Source of the DNA: Ovis canadensis | Taxonomy: Eukaryota > Chordata > Mammalia > Artiodactyla > Bovidae | DNA length: 64,000 nucleotides | Direction of reading: 5' to 3' | Assembly: GCF_042477335.2 (NCBI RefSeq) | Contig: NC_091247.1 | Coordinates: forward strand, 227,564,001-227,628,000 | Part shown: positions 1-10,892 of the stretch, in pieces | Layout: each line of letters opens with the position of its first letter | Numbering within the stretch: position 1 is the stretch's first letter | Position numbers and translations under genes: made by a program | The notes under the pieces: generated by a model | Seen by the model: the letters and a program-made list of their open reading frames with translations, nothing else | Database searches by the model: none | What the model was told of the DNA's origin: nothing

Positions 1-224
1 GCCCAGAAGGCTGGTTAGCAGAACCTCAGAGAGTGGACGTGGGGGACAGATCTCCAATATAGCTCTCTAGCCCCACCTCTGCCCTGAGCCCCAGGTTCGG
101 CTTCAAACACTGTCTTGATAGCTCTGCTTGGATGGCCAACAGATGGTCAGAAAGCCTGTGTCCAGAAACCCTGTGTCCAGACAGCTCTATCCCAGACCTG
201 TTCCTCTGAACTCTTTTCCAGCTC

Positions 225-1062
225 CGTCAATGGCAGACCCATCCTTCCAGCTGCTCAGGCCAAATCGTGTGGCTTCATCTTTGGATTCTCTCCCTCTCTC
301 CCCTACATCCAATTCCATCAGCAAATCCTATTGGCTGGACTTCAACATATATAAAAAATCTGACCCCTTCTTACCATCTTCTTGGCTAAGCCCTTATCTC
401 CTGCCCAGATAACTGCATTAGCCTCCTCGCTGATATACCCCTGCTTTTCCCCTTGTCCTTGCCCATGCATTTTCAGCACCGCAGCCCCGGAAACCAAGTG
501 CAAGTCAGACTGTCCTTTTCCTTCAAACCCTCCAATGGTTTCCAACTCAAGTAGAGTGGAGCTGCTTGTCTTCTGAGGCCCGTCTGAACTCATGGCCTGT
601 TGTCTGTCTCTCTGATCTCCTCCTCTATCTTCTGACACCTCACCACCCCGCTACTCATTCCACTCCAACCCTGCTCACTTCCCTGCTGTTCACTGGGCAT
701 GCCAAACACACTCCTGCCTCAGGGCCTTTGCACCAGCTGTTCTCTCAGCTTAAGACATCCTTTCTCTGAATATCACTGTGGCCAACTCTGTCAACTCCTT
801 AGGGACTCACCTCGAAAGCTACCTTCTTTTGAGACAAGGCCCTTTCTGCTCCCTAAATAAAATGGGAACACCCTTCCGCCATGGTTCCTGCTCCTCCCTC
901 CTCTCCTGCTTTATTTTTTCCCACAGCACATATCGCCTGATGCATATATTTATCCCCTGCCACTAGAATGTATGTTCCTTAAGGTCAGGGACTTGGCTTT
1001 CTTTTCCTCTGTTCCTGGAGCCCTAAACAGTATGTGACAGGTATTTGTTGCATGAGAATGAG
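225..1062 (+). mobile_element. L2 LINE, 3' end
   Basis: The order of recognisable blocks matches the 3' part of mammalian L2: a pyrimidine-rich coding remnant, 'ctcagggcctttgcacc' near 720, 'cactagaatgtatgttcctta' near 961, and a 'ggtatttgttgcatgagaatgag' type end near 1060. No reading frame survives. L2 is an ancient inactive family, so this is a fossil. Confidence 0.75.
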
Positions 1063-1639
1063 GGAGGAGGGGGCGTGAGTTTCACAAGCTGAGCTGGTCC
1101 ACCCAGCGTTCAGACATACTCAGGGCACATCATGAGAGCAAGTGGGTGAACCCACCAAGGTCTTGTGTGTGTGATAACTGAAGAGCTGCTGGGGAAAAAC
1201 TCACGATGGGGAAAATGCCAGTCCAGGCACACAGTTTCCAGATCACAGTGGCTTGGTTGACGACAGAGAGAGCTGTGGCTAGCTCCACAGGGCTCCCTTA
1301 GAGATCCAGGGGATGGCACTGGAAGTCCAAGGACCAGCATCTCTGGGAGCCACAGGGAGTAGCGGGCAGCCGGCCTCTGCAGTGGTCCCTGAGAGGTGCC
1401 CCTCGGGGTCAGAGAGCCTGACCAGCCAGGCCTGTGTGTGCGAACGTGACACCCACCTCCTGGGGGTGATGAGACCAAGAGGCCAGCACAGCACCGCCCG
1501 AGTCACAGCCACCCTTGTGCTCCTCTCCCAGCCCCCGCAAATGTATTAAGGCCGAAAGACCTCTTCCTGCCAGATTCAAAGGTGCTGGGATGTGACTTCT
1601 GCCTCAAGCCGCTCACATTCTGTAAGGGGGAGCACGGTT

Positions 1640-1790
1640 CATTCATCTGATGCGTGTTTTCCAAGAGCCCACAGCATGCCAGGCACCATGCTAAGCTCTG
1701 GGCTGCAGCTGTTAACAAGACATGAGGGCTCATCGGGGACGGAAACAAACCAGCAAATAAATACATGACGAGATGAACGTTACCAAGAAA
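1640..1790 (+). repeat. Old mammalian interspersed repeat, family not assigned
   Basis: The stretch 'catgccaggcaccatgctaagc' followed by 'ttaacaagacatgagg' and 'aaataaatacatga' is a common old repeat pattern. A related copy lies at about 2645-2795. I cannot assign a family name by eye. Confidence 0.4.
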
Positions 1791-1910
1791 ATGACTAGGA
1801 GAGCTATTTCGTTCTGTGCAGCATTTTATTTTTTTATACCAGCATTTTTAACAGTGACTTGGATGAAGTTCTAAAATACGTGCTTCTTAGCATACTGTAG
1901 AGCTAAGCTG

Positions 1911-2263
1911 TTGTTGTTCATTTGCTAAGTCATGTCTGACTCTTTGTGACCCCACGATGCAGCATGTCAGGCTCCCCTGCCCTTCACTATCTCCCAGAGT
2001 TTGCTCAAATTCATGTCCACTGAGTCAATGATGCTATTTATCCATCTCATCCTCTGCTGCCCTCATCTCCTTCTGCCTTCAGTGCTTCCCAGCATCGGGG
2101 TCTTTTCCAATGAGTCAGTTCTTTGCATCACGTGGCCAAAGTTTTGGAGCTTCAGGTTCCGCGTCAGTCCTTCCAATGAATATTCAGGGTTGGTCTCCTT
2201 TAGGATGGACTGATTTGATCTCCTTGCAGTTCAAGGGACTCTCAAGAGTCTTCTCAAACACCC
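1911..2263 (-). mobile_element. BovB LINE 3' fragment
   Basis: This is the reverse complement of the BovB 3' end. It shows the landmarks 'gactctttgtgacccca', 'tcttttccaatgagtcag', 'ggatggactgatttgatctcc' and 'gggactctcaagagtcttctc'. It corresponds to the RT C-terminal coding tail and 3' UTR of the longer copy at 17840-20990. Confidence 0.85.
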
Positions 2264-2269
2264 AAATCC

Positions 2270-2440
2270 CAATTTGAGAGTATAGGGAACTCTGCTTAAT
2301 GCACTGTGGTGACCTGATTGGGAAGGAAGTCCAAAAGGGAGGGATAGGTGTGTATGTACAGCTGGTGCACTTTGCTGTACAGTAGAAACTCGCGCAGCAT
2401 CATAAAGCAATTACACTCCAATAGAGATTTTAAAAAATAA
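2270..2440 (+). mobile_element. L1 LINE 3' UTR fragment
   Basis: It carries the block 'atagggaactctgctt ... gtggtgacctgattggga ... ctttgctgtacagtagaaact ... ttacactccaatagag' seen in ruminant L1 3' UTRs, and ends in an A-rich tail near 2436. Similar ends occur at 8490-8686 and 26040-26205. Confidence 0.75.
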
Positions 2441-2644
2441 TTGCTTCTCAGGTCTTCAGCACATTAGAGCCAGACCCAGGACCCAGAGAATCAGCAGGAT
2501 GGGATTTAGCTGTGACCTATTGTCCAGATCCGGAGTCAGGCCCCGAGGCCAGTTACACGAGCTTGGAAGGTCAGAGTCGACAGAGCGTGGAGAGAGGACG
2601 TGGAGGATTTTGTCGGCCACACGTCAAGGACGGCGTGGCTACTC

Positions 2645-2795
2645 ACCACCATTCATTCCACGTATTTTGAGTGGACATTATGACGCCTGATACTGTTCTG
2701 GGCAGCGAAATGACAAAACAAGATCCTGCACTTACAGAGCCTGCATTCTGGTGGGAGGACAGACAACAGGCGAGTGAATCTGGGCCTGTAGATGG
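2645..2795 (+). repeat. Old mammalian interspersed repeat, family not assigned
   Basis: The stretch 'ctgatactgttctgggcagc ... cttacagagcctgcattctgg ... gacagacaacaggcg' matches the pattern of the old repeat at 1640-1790 and 55195-55480. It is non-coding. Confidence 0.4.
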
Positions 2796-2920
2796 GGCAG
2801 GGTGCCAGCAATCGGGGGTGGGGGGCTCCGTGAGTGAGTGGGGAGAGGGTCTGCCACCTTAGGCGGGGGGCCTGGGTCACTCAGTTCCCAGGGCAGCAGG
2901 CTCTGATTGGCAGATGGTGC

Positions 2921-3131
2921 ACGTGTGTGCTAAGTCACTTCAGCTGTGTACCACCCTTACAGCTCCTGGACTGTAGCCGCCAGGCTCCTCTGTCTGTGGG
3001 GACTCTCCAGGCAAGAACACTGGAGTGGGTTGCCATGCCTCCTCCAGGGGATCTTCCCAACCCAGGGATCGAACCCACGTCTCTGATGTCTTCTGCATCG
3101 GTAGGCAGGTTCTTTACCTCCAGCGCCATCT
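2921..3131 (-). mobile_element. Bov-tA SINE
   Basis: This is a complete antisense Bov-tA copy, running from 'gctaagtcacttcag' through 'ggcaagaacactggagtgg' and 'gatcttcccaacccaggg' to a tRNA-like B-box region in reverse ('gatcgaaccc'). It is diverged at both ends. Confidence 0.85.
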
Positions 3132-3423
3132 TGGAAGCTCAGTTTGGAGATTATGGTGGGGTATTTATCGGGGAGTGCAGTTGGGATCCCCAGGTGTAGG
3201 AGAAGGAGGAGAAGCAGGATTGGGTGTTGGGAGAAGTTGAACTGAGACTCAAGCCAAAAGCCTCAGCCAACCCCCAGGGAGCTGAGGACACAGATGAGCC
3301 TTCAGAATTGTCTCAGATCTGACTTTCATACCCTGTGTTGGTTGGTCATTGGATGAGGCTGCCTTGGAAGGACACACGTCCTTAGACAGGAGGTTTTCTT
3401 CAGTGGATGGTGATGGTGGTGGT

Positions 3424-3633
3424 GGTTTAGTCGTTCAGTCATGTCTGACTCTTTGTGACCCCATGGACTGTAGCTTGCCAGGTTCCTTTGTCGATGGGAT
3501 TCACCTCGACAACAATACTGGAGTGGGTTGCCATTTTCTTCTCCAGGGGATCTTCCTGACCTAGCGACTGAATCCAGATCTTCTGCGCTGCAGGTAGATT
3601 CTTTACCAACTGAGCCACCTGGGATGCAGAGAC
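3424..3633 (-). mobile_element. Bov-tA SINE
   Basis: Antisense Bov-tA: 'tagtcgttcagtcatgtctg', 'ccatggactgtagcttgcc', and the reverse tRNA-like head ending 'ctgagccacctggga'. A short impure GGT microsatellite (about 3409-3426) abuts the tail side. Confidence 0.88.
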
Positions 3634-4104
3634 AATCCTCGAAAGGGCTGAGAGCCAAGGGTGCCTCTCAGCAGTCAGGGGCCAGTCCTCCTCTCCTGCA
3701 GAGGGGTCTGGACAAGGCCTCACAGTGTTCACTACTGCAGGAAGACCAGCGAGGAGATGCTGACATAGTCTGGAGGCCTGAGGACCAAAACCTTCCCAGG
3801 CAGAGGAAACAGCAAGTGCATGGGTCCTGAGGAGGGAGGCTGCTCGAGGGGTTCAGGAGGCTGGAGCAGAGTGGGGGAGGGGAGGGGAGGAGGGAGCGGG
3901 CTTGGCACTGACAGCCCAGGCCTTGGCAAGGACTGTGACTTCTCCTGGGAGTCAGACTGGTACCTCTGGAGATGTTGGTGGAGGAACTGCGGCACCTCAG
4001 TTATAGGTTGGTGGAAATAAAGAGGTAACTTTCCCCAACCTCTTTTATGGCACCCCTCTATCCTTTCCAAGGGTCTCTCAGGAATCTGTGGACCCAGAAG
4101 AAGA

Positions 4105-4198
4105 ATGCCCGTATTGCACCCATTTTGCTGATGAGATGAACAAACCAAGGCCCAGAGAGGTGAAGGGATTTGCTCAGAACCAGGCAGTACTGAGCTGA
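4105..4198 (-). repeat. MIR fragment
   Basis: The stretch 'cattttgctgatgagatgaac ... aggcccagagaggtgaaggga ... gctcagaacc' is the core of an antisense MIR SINE. A BovB fragment begins at its right edge. Confidence 0.6.
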
Positions 4199-4532
4199 GC
4201 TGAGAGTCCCTTGAACAGCGAGGAGATCAAAACAGTCAATTCTGAAAGAAATCAACCCTGAACATTCATTGGAAGGACTGAAGCTGAAGCTCCGAACTTT
4301 GGCCACCTGATACAAAGAGCCGACTCACTGGAAAAGACCCTGATGCTGGGAAAGATTGAAGGCAGGAGGAGAAGGGGGCGACAGAGGACGAGATGGTTGG
4401 ATGGCATCACTGACTCGGACATGAGTTTGAGCAAGCCCTGGGAGTTGGTGAAGGAGAGGGAAGCCTGGCGTGCTGTAGTCCATGAGGTCGCAAAGAGTGG
4501 GATACAACTGTGAGCGGCTGAACAACAGCACC
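4199..4532 (+). mobile_element. BovB LINE 3' fragment
   Basis: Sense-strand BovB 3' end: 'gagagtcccttgaac', 'gacccctgatgctggg'-type block near 4337, 'gagatggttggatggcatc', 'catgagtttgagcaag', ending 'gagcggctgaacaacagc'. It is truncated 5' like most BovB copies. Confidence 0.82.
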
Positions 4533-4574
4533 AACAACAACTGAGCATCTGGGCTGTGTGGCCCCAAAGCCCAC

Positions 4575-4690
4575 TTTGGACTTCCCTTTCCACCTGTAAA
4601 TTGGAGATAAACCTGCTCACCTGGCGGAGCCGATGGGAGGATTCCATGTAATGTCTGTGTTGAGGCCTGGTCCACAGAGGCCTCCATAAA
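4575..4690 (+). repeat. MIR fragment (weak)
   Basis: 'ccacctgtaaattggagataaacctgctc' followed by 'ggaggattccatgtaatgtctgtg' fits the sense MIR 3' half. It is short and diverged. Confidence 0.45.
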
Positions 4691-5329
4691 CCGCTGCTCC
4701 TGGATCCCATGACAGTGAGGTAGAGAGCAGATAGTGAGAATGGGCTCCTGGTGCTCGCGCCGTAGCAGGCAGCTTCCTGCATCATCTGAGGCTGTTTTCG
4801 GGGAACCCAGTCCTCTCTTCTGTGCTCCAAGAGGCCAGCTGGGGCAGGTGGGAGGGGCAGGGGGCTGGCTCGTCACTGAGATACCACAAAGGAGGAAGAC
4901 AGGCTTCCCTAACCTTGACTCAGACCTGCAAAGCAAGCCAGCCTCCTAAAAGGGATCGCACTGGATCGGTCTCTCGATTCTGTCCACGTGGCCAGGCATG
5001 CAGGACGAACGGCACGGGAGATGCTGGAAGGAAGGATGTGTGCTGGGATCCAGGCTTCTTTCACGAGGAATCAGTTGCAGGTGGTCCACGCCTTTTGCCT
5101 CTTGATCCATGCATGGCGTGGCCACGATCCACTGAGACCCCACTGGGTCCTGGAGATTCCTGGAGATTCCTGGGGCTGAGGCAGACCCCTCTCAGCTTGG
5201 GTGCCCCAGGAGGACCTGATGGAGACCTGCTGTCTGATGGAGCCAGGGTAGGTCAAGGAGGGGTGTCGGGGGCCGCAGAGGGAGGAGCAGGGCACTGCGG
5301 CTGATGGGAGGAAAAAGGGGCACGCTGGC

Positions 5330-5490
5330 ATCCTCAGACCCAGGTTCAAGTCCCTGTTGTGTCAGGCAGCTTAACCTCTGCGAGGCTCAGTTTTCCCCGC
5401 TGTAAAATGGGACCATAACACCACCTAGCTCAGGGTTACCAAAAGGAGAGGAGTCAGCAGGTGAATGTTCTTGAAGGCCCATCCCCCCTG
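5330..5490 (+). repeat. MIR SINE
   Basis: 'cctcagacccaggttcaag', 'cttaacctctgcgaggctcag' and 'ctgtaaaatgggaccataa' occur in sense MIR order. Confidence 0.6.
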
Positions 5491-5502
5491 CCCCCAGCTC
5501 AC

Positions 5503-5620
5503 TGTCAGCACAGTCGCTCAGTTGTGTTCGACTCTTTGCGGCCCCACGGACTGTAGCCCATCAGGCTCCTCTATCCATGGGATTTTCTAGGCAAGAATAC
5601 TGGGAATGAGTTGCCATGAG
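5503..5620 (-). mobile_element. Bov-tA SINE, truncated
   Basis: Only the distal half of an antisense Bov-tA is present ('cagtcgctcagttgtgttcg' to 'caagaatactgggaatgag'). The tRNA-like head is missing. Confidence 0.8.
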
Positions 5621-5639
5621 GCACCAGGAACAGTGGGTA

Positions 5640-5862
5640 ATTGGGCCCCCGGGTCACATCCCTTAGGCTCAAACACCAGCTCTGCCTCTCACTAGCAATG
5701 GCTCTTGGAAAAATTGCCTGCATTTCCCAAGGCTGAGTCACGAGGTCTGTATATAATAAGCATGTCATCATCCCAGAACTGTTGTTAGAATTAAATGAGA
5801 TAATTCATTAAAGTCCTTGGCACATAAAATATACTTCACAAATATTAGCTATTACTACATTT
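5640..5862 (+). repeat. MIR SINE
   Basis: Sense MIR: 'caaacaccagctctgcctctcactag', 'attaaatgagataattcatt', 'ccttggcacataaaatat' and 'tattagctattacta' in the expected order over about 220 bp. Confidence 0.7.
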
Positions 5863-6794
5863 TTTTAAAAAGTGCTTTCAGGATATCCAGGACTCATGAA
5901 TGGGGAAAACCACACCAGTTACTGGGATTTGAAGAGACCCCAAACCACTAATACAGAATTTGACATAGGAAAGATAAAGTTCTCCATTAAAGTTCAAAAC
6001 ATCAGTTCCGTATAAATATTTTTCCATTTCTGACTTACAGAAGCCGCCTCTCCCTGTAACTTAAGCCCTCAGAGCCTTTGAAAGGAAATGTCAAATGAGA
6101 AAACCTAGCATGTCCTAACTTATTCAGTGTTTTTCTTTTTCTCTGAATACCTGAAAACAGGTATTCAGCTGTTTCTTTCTTTAATCAGCAAACCCTTAGT
6201 GAGCCCTGTGGTATGCCTGCCTGTGGGTCAGGTCTGGGGGATGCCAGGGGGAAATGCTCAGGTCTTTTTCCCCAAGGAATTCACCATCTAAGGCCCTAGG
6301 ATCTTCCTGATTGAGAGTTCAGTTCAACAGCCTAAAATTCACCAACTGGCTGTCTTCATTCCACCCAGAAACACACTGGGAAATGGATATTCTATAGCAG
6401 TTTTCCAACAACCATTTCTTGGAATCGTAAATGTCTGAGAGTTGCTGCAATACTTTAGATTATCTTGTTTTCTTTATCCACTGAAGCCAAGATTTTAATG
6501 CTACATCTGTGTGAGTATCTTTTGATAATAAGAACCAAATGTTGTTGGTGGAAATGACTGGAAATTACACTTCGGATCAGAATGTGGGGTTTTAGATTCC
6601 CACTTGGAAGGCAGTACCGAGAAACAAACACACAGGACGTTTTCCCTATAAATCACCTCGGGATGTTGCAACACTCCTCCTCTCTCCCAGCCAGCATCAG
6701 GAGGACTGGATGAAGTGTCCTGGGGGAAGGAGTCACAGGTTGGTAGTGAATATCCTGCAGCCAAAATGACACACCCCCCTCCCACCTCCTCCGG

Positions 6795-6910
6795 CTTGTC
6801 CTGTCAGCCACTAGAGCTCTCTCCACCTAGCTGTCCTCAAGTGTCTCAAACTCGACATGTCCAGACTAAAGTCACCATTTCCTCCAAACCCGCTCTGCTA
6901 TCTGCAAACG
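6795..6910 (+). repeat. L2 LINE fragment
   Basis: 'caagtgtctcaaactcgacatg' and 'cagactaaagtcaccatttcc' resemble a block in the 3' half of L2. The fragment is short. The surrounding 5870-7085 bp shows no gene. Confidence 0.5.
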
Positions 6911-7085
6911 CCACGTTGAGGAAAGGCACCGCCTCATCCTGGGCTGGAAATCCGGAAATCATTCCTGGCCGCCCCCTCCCCTGCCGGTGCTGGTCTCACG
7001 GCTGTCAAACGCTGGCCCTTTTCTCTCTGATTTAGTCCCCTCATCCCCTGGCCCCTGTCCTGGTTGGAGTCCTCCTCCGGAGCAC

Positions 7086-7423
7086 CATAGCATCCTCTGT
7101 CGTCCCCTTCTCCTGCCTTCAATCTTTCCCAGCATCAGGGTTTCTTCCAATGAGTCAGATCTTTGCATCAAGTGGCCAACGTTTTGGAGCTTTAGTTTCA
7201 GTTCTTCTAATGAATATGCAGGATTGACTTCCTTTAGGATGGACTGGTTGGATCTCCTTTCTGTCCAAGGGACTCTCAAGAGTCTTCTCCAACACCACAG
7301 TTCAAAAGCATCAATTCTTAGGCAGTCAGCCTTCTTTACAGTCCAACTCTCACATCCATACTTGACTACTGGAAAAACCATAGCTTTGATTACATGAGTC
7401 TTTGCCTTAGAAAGCAGCTAGGA
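7086..7423 (-). mobile_element. BovB LINE 3' fragment
   Basis: Antisense BovB: 'atcctctgtcgtccccttc', 'ggatggactggttggatctcc', 'gggactctcaagagtcttctc', 'ccacagttcaaaagcatcaa' and 'ggaaaaaccatagctttgat'. Read on the minus strand it encodes a fragment of the RT C-terminal tail with the pattern Y-G-C-E-S-W-T-V-K-K. Confidence 0.85.
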
Positions 7424-7639
7424 ACTAAATGTTTGTTGGGTGAATTTCCCTAAACCTGCTCCCCTACCAGTCTGCCCATGATACCCAGAAGGCAAAGCTG
7501 ACAAGCTCAGTGTGGTTTTGCCAACATGGTGACCCATCTAGTGGAATCTGATGCTTGCTTCACCCCTGCTCTTTCCAAAGCATTTTGCTTGAACTGGTTC
7601 ATGTGTAGCCTGACTACAACCTGTGGGCTACACACTATA

Positions 7640-7716
7640 ATCACACCCATTTGCAGGTGAGAAATCGAGGCCAGGGTCACTTGGTGGGTCAATGGTGGAG
7701 TCAGGATTTGACACGA
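7640..7716 (-). repeat. MIR fragment
   Basis: 'cacccatttgcaggtgagaaatcgagg ... cagggtcacttggtggg ... gtcaggatttgacac' is the antisense MIR core. Confidence 0.5.
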
Positions 7717-8489
7717 TGTTGGCACTCCCTGATGTCTGCTGAAAGAGCTCTTGGATGCTTTATTTACTCAGATGCCAAACAGACTCCACCCCTCAGCAGC
7801 TCCCACCCACCCCAAAGCCCCACCCGCCCCACGCAGCACTTCTCTTGAATTTGGCACTGAAGGTCCTTTCTGCAGCCATAGGTTGCTATCTGGAAGGGGA
7901 GTTTCCCACTCTCCCCTCATGTCATGTAAATGGACCCAGTGCCCTTTCCAAACGGCTGATGCCCTGGTTGCTCCCAACCAGCGGTCAGCTCCGAGGTCAT
8001 CACCTTCTTGGTCACCCACGGAATGCTCCAGCTTGTCAGCGAACTCATAATAAACGTCCTGCGGTTTTCCTCCGGGAGGGCATGGGATGGACAGTGGTGA
8101 GGGGGTGGCCCCCCGCAGAGGAGGCTGTCCCAGGGCGTTGCCTCCAGCCACCCGGACCTACCCGAGTCTCGGCCCCCTCTGAGGAGCTGGCTTTAATTGG
8201 TTTTGCATGGTGGTGTTATGGCTTATGTCGAAATCAGAGCGAAAGAATTCCGAGGAGAAGGCCAGTGTCAGGAACCACACGGACTCCCGGCTCTGCCTCC
8301 CCTAACCTGTTCCCAATTAGGGGCTTGAAAGGCTGCAGGCCGCCTGTTTGTTTGTGAAGCTCTTTGACCAAATTCTGCCTCTGAAGCCCCTTTGTGGAGT
8401 TCCTGTTCATCTTTTCCTTTTTAAAATGCAGACGAAAAGAAAAGTCCCACAGAGGTGAGAAAGAACAAGGTCTCCCAACACTATGATAA

Positions 8490-8686
8490 AACAGGTAACC
8501 GCTGAGAACTGGCTGCACAGCACGGGGAACTCTGGGCAGCGCTCTGTGGCGACCTAGATGGGAAGGAAATCCAGAGGAGAAAGGCTGCCTGTATATGCAC
8601 AGCTGAGTCACTTTGCTGTACAGCAGAAACTTAACACAACATTGTAGAGTGACTACACGCCAATAAAAATTAAAAAAAAAAAAAAA
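8490..8686 (+). mobile_element. L1 LINE 3' UTR with poly-A
   Basis: It contains 'acagcacggggaactctgg', 'ggcgacctagatgggaagg', 'ctttgctgtacagcagaaac' and 'acacgccaataaaaatt' directly before a run of A at about 8670-8686. This is a classic ruminant L1 3' end with its tail. Confidence 0.85.
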
Positions 8687-9224
8687 GAGCAAGGTCTCTC
8701 AGTCTGATCGCTATGCTGGGTATGATGGGAAGGGTTGGAAAATGGGTAGGCTTTGTCCCTCTGCACTGGATGGTAACCAGCGGTCAGGCTGACAAGCTGA
8801 CACTCCCTCAACTGGACGCTTCCAGACGTGCCTGGACACCTCGATTCATGAAAGAGCAAGCGGGAAAACTTGGGAAGAGGCAGCACTTTCTTCCCCAGCC
8901 TGGACACCATTTTTGCCATCTACAAAAATACACTCTGCTATATTTGGGCAGCACTAGTAACAGGGCCCTCTCTCTCTTGCTTTTTCCCTCAAGAATGTTT
9001 CTTGGTTAGTTTTTGTCATTTCGTATTTTTCCCCACCACCTGGGGAAATCATCAAGCAGTCACATTCCTGAATCCATCTTTCCTGCTGCTAGCTAATTAA
9101 AATAACCCCCTGGCCAAATTACAACCTTCTCCTGGATGTTAGGGGCGGGTGGAAACGATTCGTGCATGTTTCCCTACCTTGGAGGGACAGTGAGTTGCTG
9201 CTATTTCTGGGGCGTCCGCTCCAG

Positions 9225-9400
9225 GCTGGGCACCGTGCTAGTTGCCATCTGCGTTTTTGTTCACATCTTGTCACCAGGTACCGGGGGAGCTGTGATCATC
9301 ACACTATGTTCTAGATGAGGAAGCTGAGCCCTAGCAGGCCAGGCCCCGGGCCCAGCGGCTTGGGGACGCTGAGATCTGAATCCAGGCTTCTTTGACTCGG
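9225..9400 (-). repeat. MIR fragment
   Basis: 'ctggggaagctg'-like pattern: 'gatgaggaagctgagccctag', 'gatctgaatccaggcttc' preceded by a diverged 'gggcaccgtgctagtt'. This is antisense MIR. Confidence 0.5.
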
Positions 9401-9982
9401 TCTGAAGCTGGAGATACTCATTGGGGACACTCACTTTCGAAGTTCTGTGGGTTCTAGTTTAGTGTGGAAGTCCACTGGCCTGCACTTGGCCCTGGAAGCA
9501 TGTCCCCTGGAAGGGGCCTTCACCTAGGGGGTCGAGGGGGCGGGCCTCCCTCCTAATTCACCTCCCTACCCTGAACAGCACACTGAGATGTCTGCTTAGC
9601 TTTCAGCCCTCACCCTAAATGGTAGTGACAAGGAAGCCCTCTTCACCTTTCCTGGGGACCCCAGGAAATCAGGCACAAATTAAAGAAAGTCCCCAGCTGC
9701 CTCTCCCGATGGAAGGCTTGGCAAGTTGGAAAAGGGCGTCTGCTCTCTGGATGGGTGTGGTCCCATGTCCAGGCATTCGGTTTGGCCAATTTGCAGTGGG
9801 CGGCATCCAGGCCACCATTCACCCCTTGGCCTGGCGTCATGTGCGGTAAACAGCTTCATGCTGGGCGGCCCTGACTTCCCTCAGCAAGGAGGCCATCAAT
9901 CACAAGGGCACAGTTTCTGGAGCCTGCCACCCAGGGCCCGTCCCAGTGACACGAGAAGAAAGGAGGTCATATTGATCTGTAC

Positions 9983-10105
9983 TTACGCTGTGTGTGCCAG
10001 GCACTATTCTGAGCATGTCTAGTGGTATCAACTCATCAATCTGCACCAAGCCTCATGAGGCACATTCTCTTATTATCCCCATTTGACAGATAGGCCAAGT
10101 GAGGT
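9983..10105 (-). repeat. MIR SINE
   Basis: 'gtgtgccaggcactattctgagc', 'caactcatcaatctgcacc', 'attatccccatttgacagat' and 'ggccaagtgagg' form an antisense MIR. Confidence 0.7.
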
Positions 10106-10142
10106 TGTCATTTGAAAATACAAGGGCCATGGGGCCAAGCTT

Positions 10143-10580
10143 CTTTTATTTTTTATGCTTTTTATTTTATGTTGTAGTATAGCCAGTTAAAGCGTCTGCT
10201 TGGAATGCGGGAGACCCGGGTTCGATCCCCGGGTTGGGAAGATCCCCTGGAGAAGGAAATGGCAACCCACTCCAGTACTCTTGCCTGGAGAATCTCATGG
10301 AGGGAGGAGCCTGGTAGGCTACAGTCCATGGGGTCGCAAAGAGTCGGACACGACTGAGTGACTGTACTTTACTTTACTTTACTTTTACTTTATAGCCAGT
10401 TAACAATGTTGTGATAGTTTTAGGTGGACAGCAAAGGGACTCAGTCGTACACAGACATGTACCCATTCTCCCCCAAACTCCCCTTCCATCCAGGCTGCCA
10501 CATAACACTGAGCGGCGTTCCCTGTGCTATACAGTAGGCCCTTGTTGGTTATCCATATCCCTTCCCCCCGACCCTTCCAC
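10143..10580 (-). mobile_element. L1 LINE 3' UTR, split by a SINE
   Basis: After the SINE, 'taacaatgttgtgatagttttaggtggacagcaaagggactcag' type sequence continues into 'ccctgtgctatacagtaggcc' and 'ttgttggttatccatat', which is the antisense L1 3' UTR. The part before the SINE is the T-rich (antisense poly-A) edge. A Bov-tA splits it with a 13-bp target duplication. Confidence 0.75.
10191..10390 (+). mobile_element. Bov-tA SINE with 13-bp target duplication
   Basis: The tRNA-derived head has a well-kept B box ('ggttcgatccc' at about 10220). The body reads 'ggagaaggaaatggcaaccc ... ccatggggtcgcaaagagtc', and the tail is an ACTTT repeat. It is flanked by the perfect duplication TATAGCCAGTTAA (10178-10190 and 10391-10403). 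The insertion is into an antisense L1 3' UTR. Low divergence suggests a fairly recent, ruminant-lineage event. Confidence 0.9.
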
Positions 10581-10629
10581 CTGGCAACCATAAGCTCCTC
10601 CTCTAAGTCTGTGAGGTCCAGGCTTCTTT

Positions 10630-10892
10630 TCAGGTTTCTTTGCCTATCTGGCTGAGTGCGGTCCTGGCTGCAGCACGTGGTATCCTCCTTGCATCTCGTG
10701 GACTCTTTCGTTGCAGCACATGGACTCTCTAGAGGCGGCACCCAGGCTCCAGGGAGCGTGGGCTCAGCAGTTGTAGTACTCAGGCTTCGTTGCTGTCAGC
10801 CATGTGGGATCTCAGTTCCCTGACCAGGGACTGACCCACGTCCCCTGCGTTGGAAGGCAGAGTCTTAACCACTGGGCCACCAGGAGTCCCTT
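10630..10892 (-). mobile_element. CHR-type tRNA SINE
   Basis: Antisense CHR element: 'tcgtggactctttcgttgcagc', 'catgtgggatctcagttccctg', 'accactgggccaccagg'. CHR SINEs are shared across cetartiodactyls, so this copy is older than the Bov-tA copies nearby. Confidence 0.8.

Noticed and set aside
10210-10240. tRNA-like B boxes in the SINEs (also near 12399, 21310 and others) as tRNA genes
   Set aside because: They lack a complete cloverleaf and are the known tRNA-derived heads of Bov-tA and CHR SINEs.
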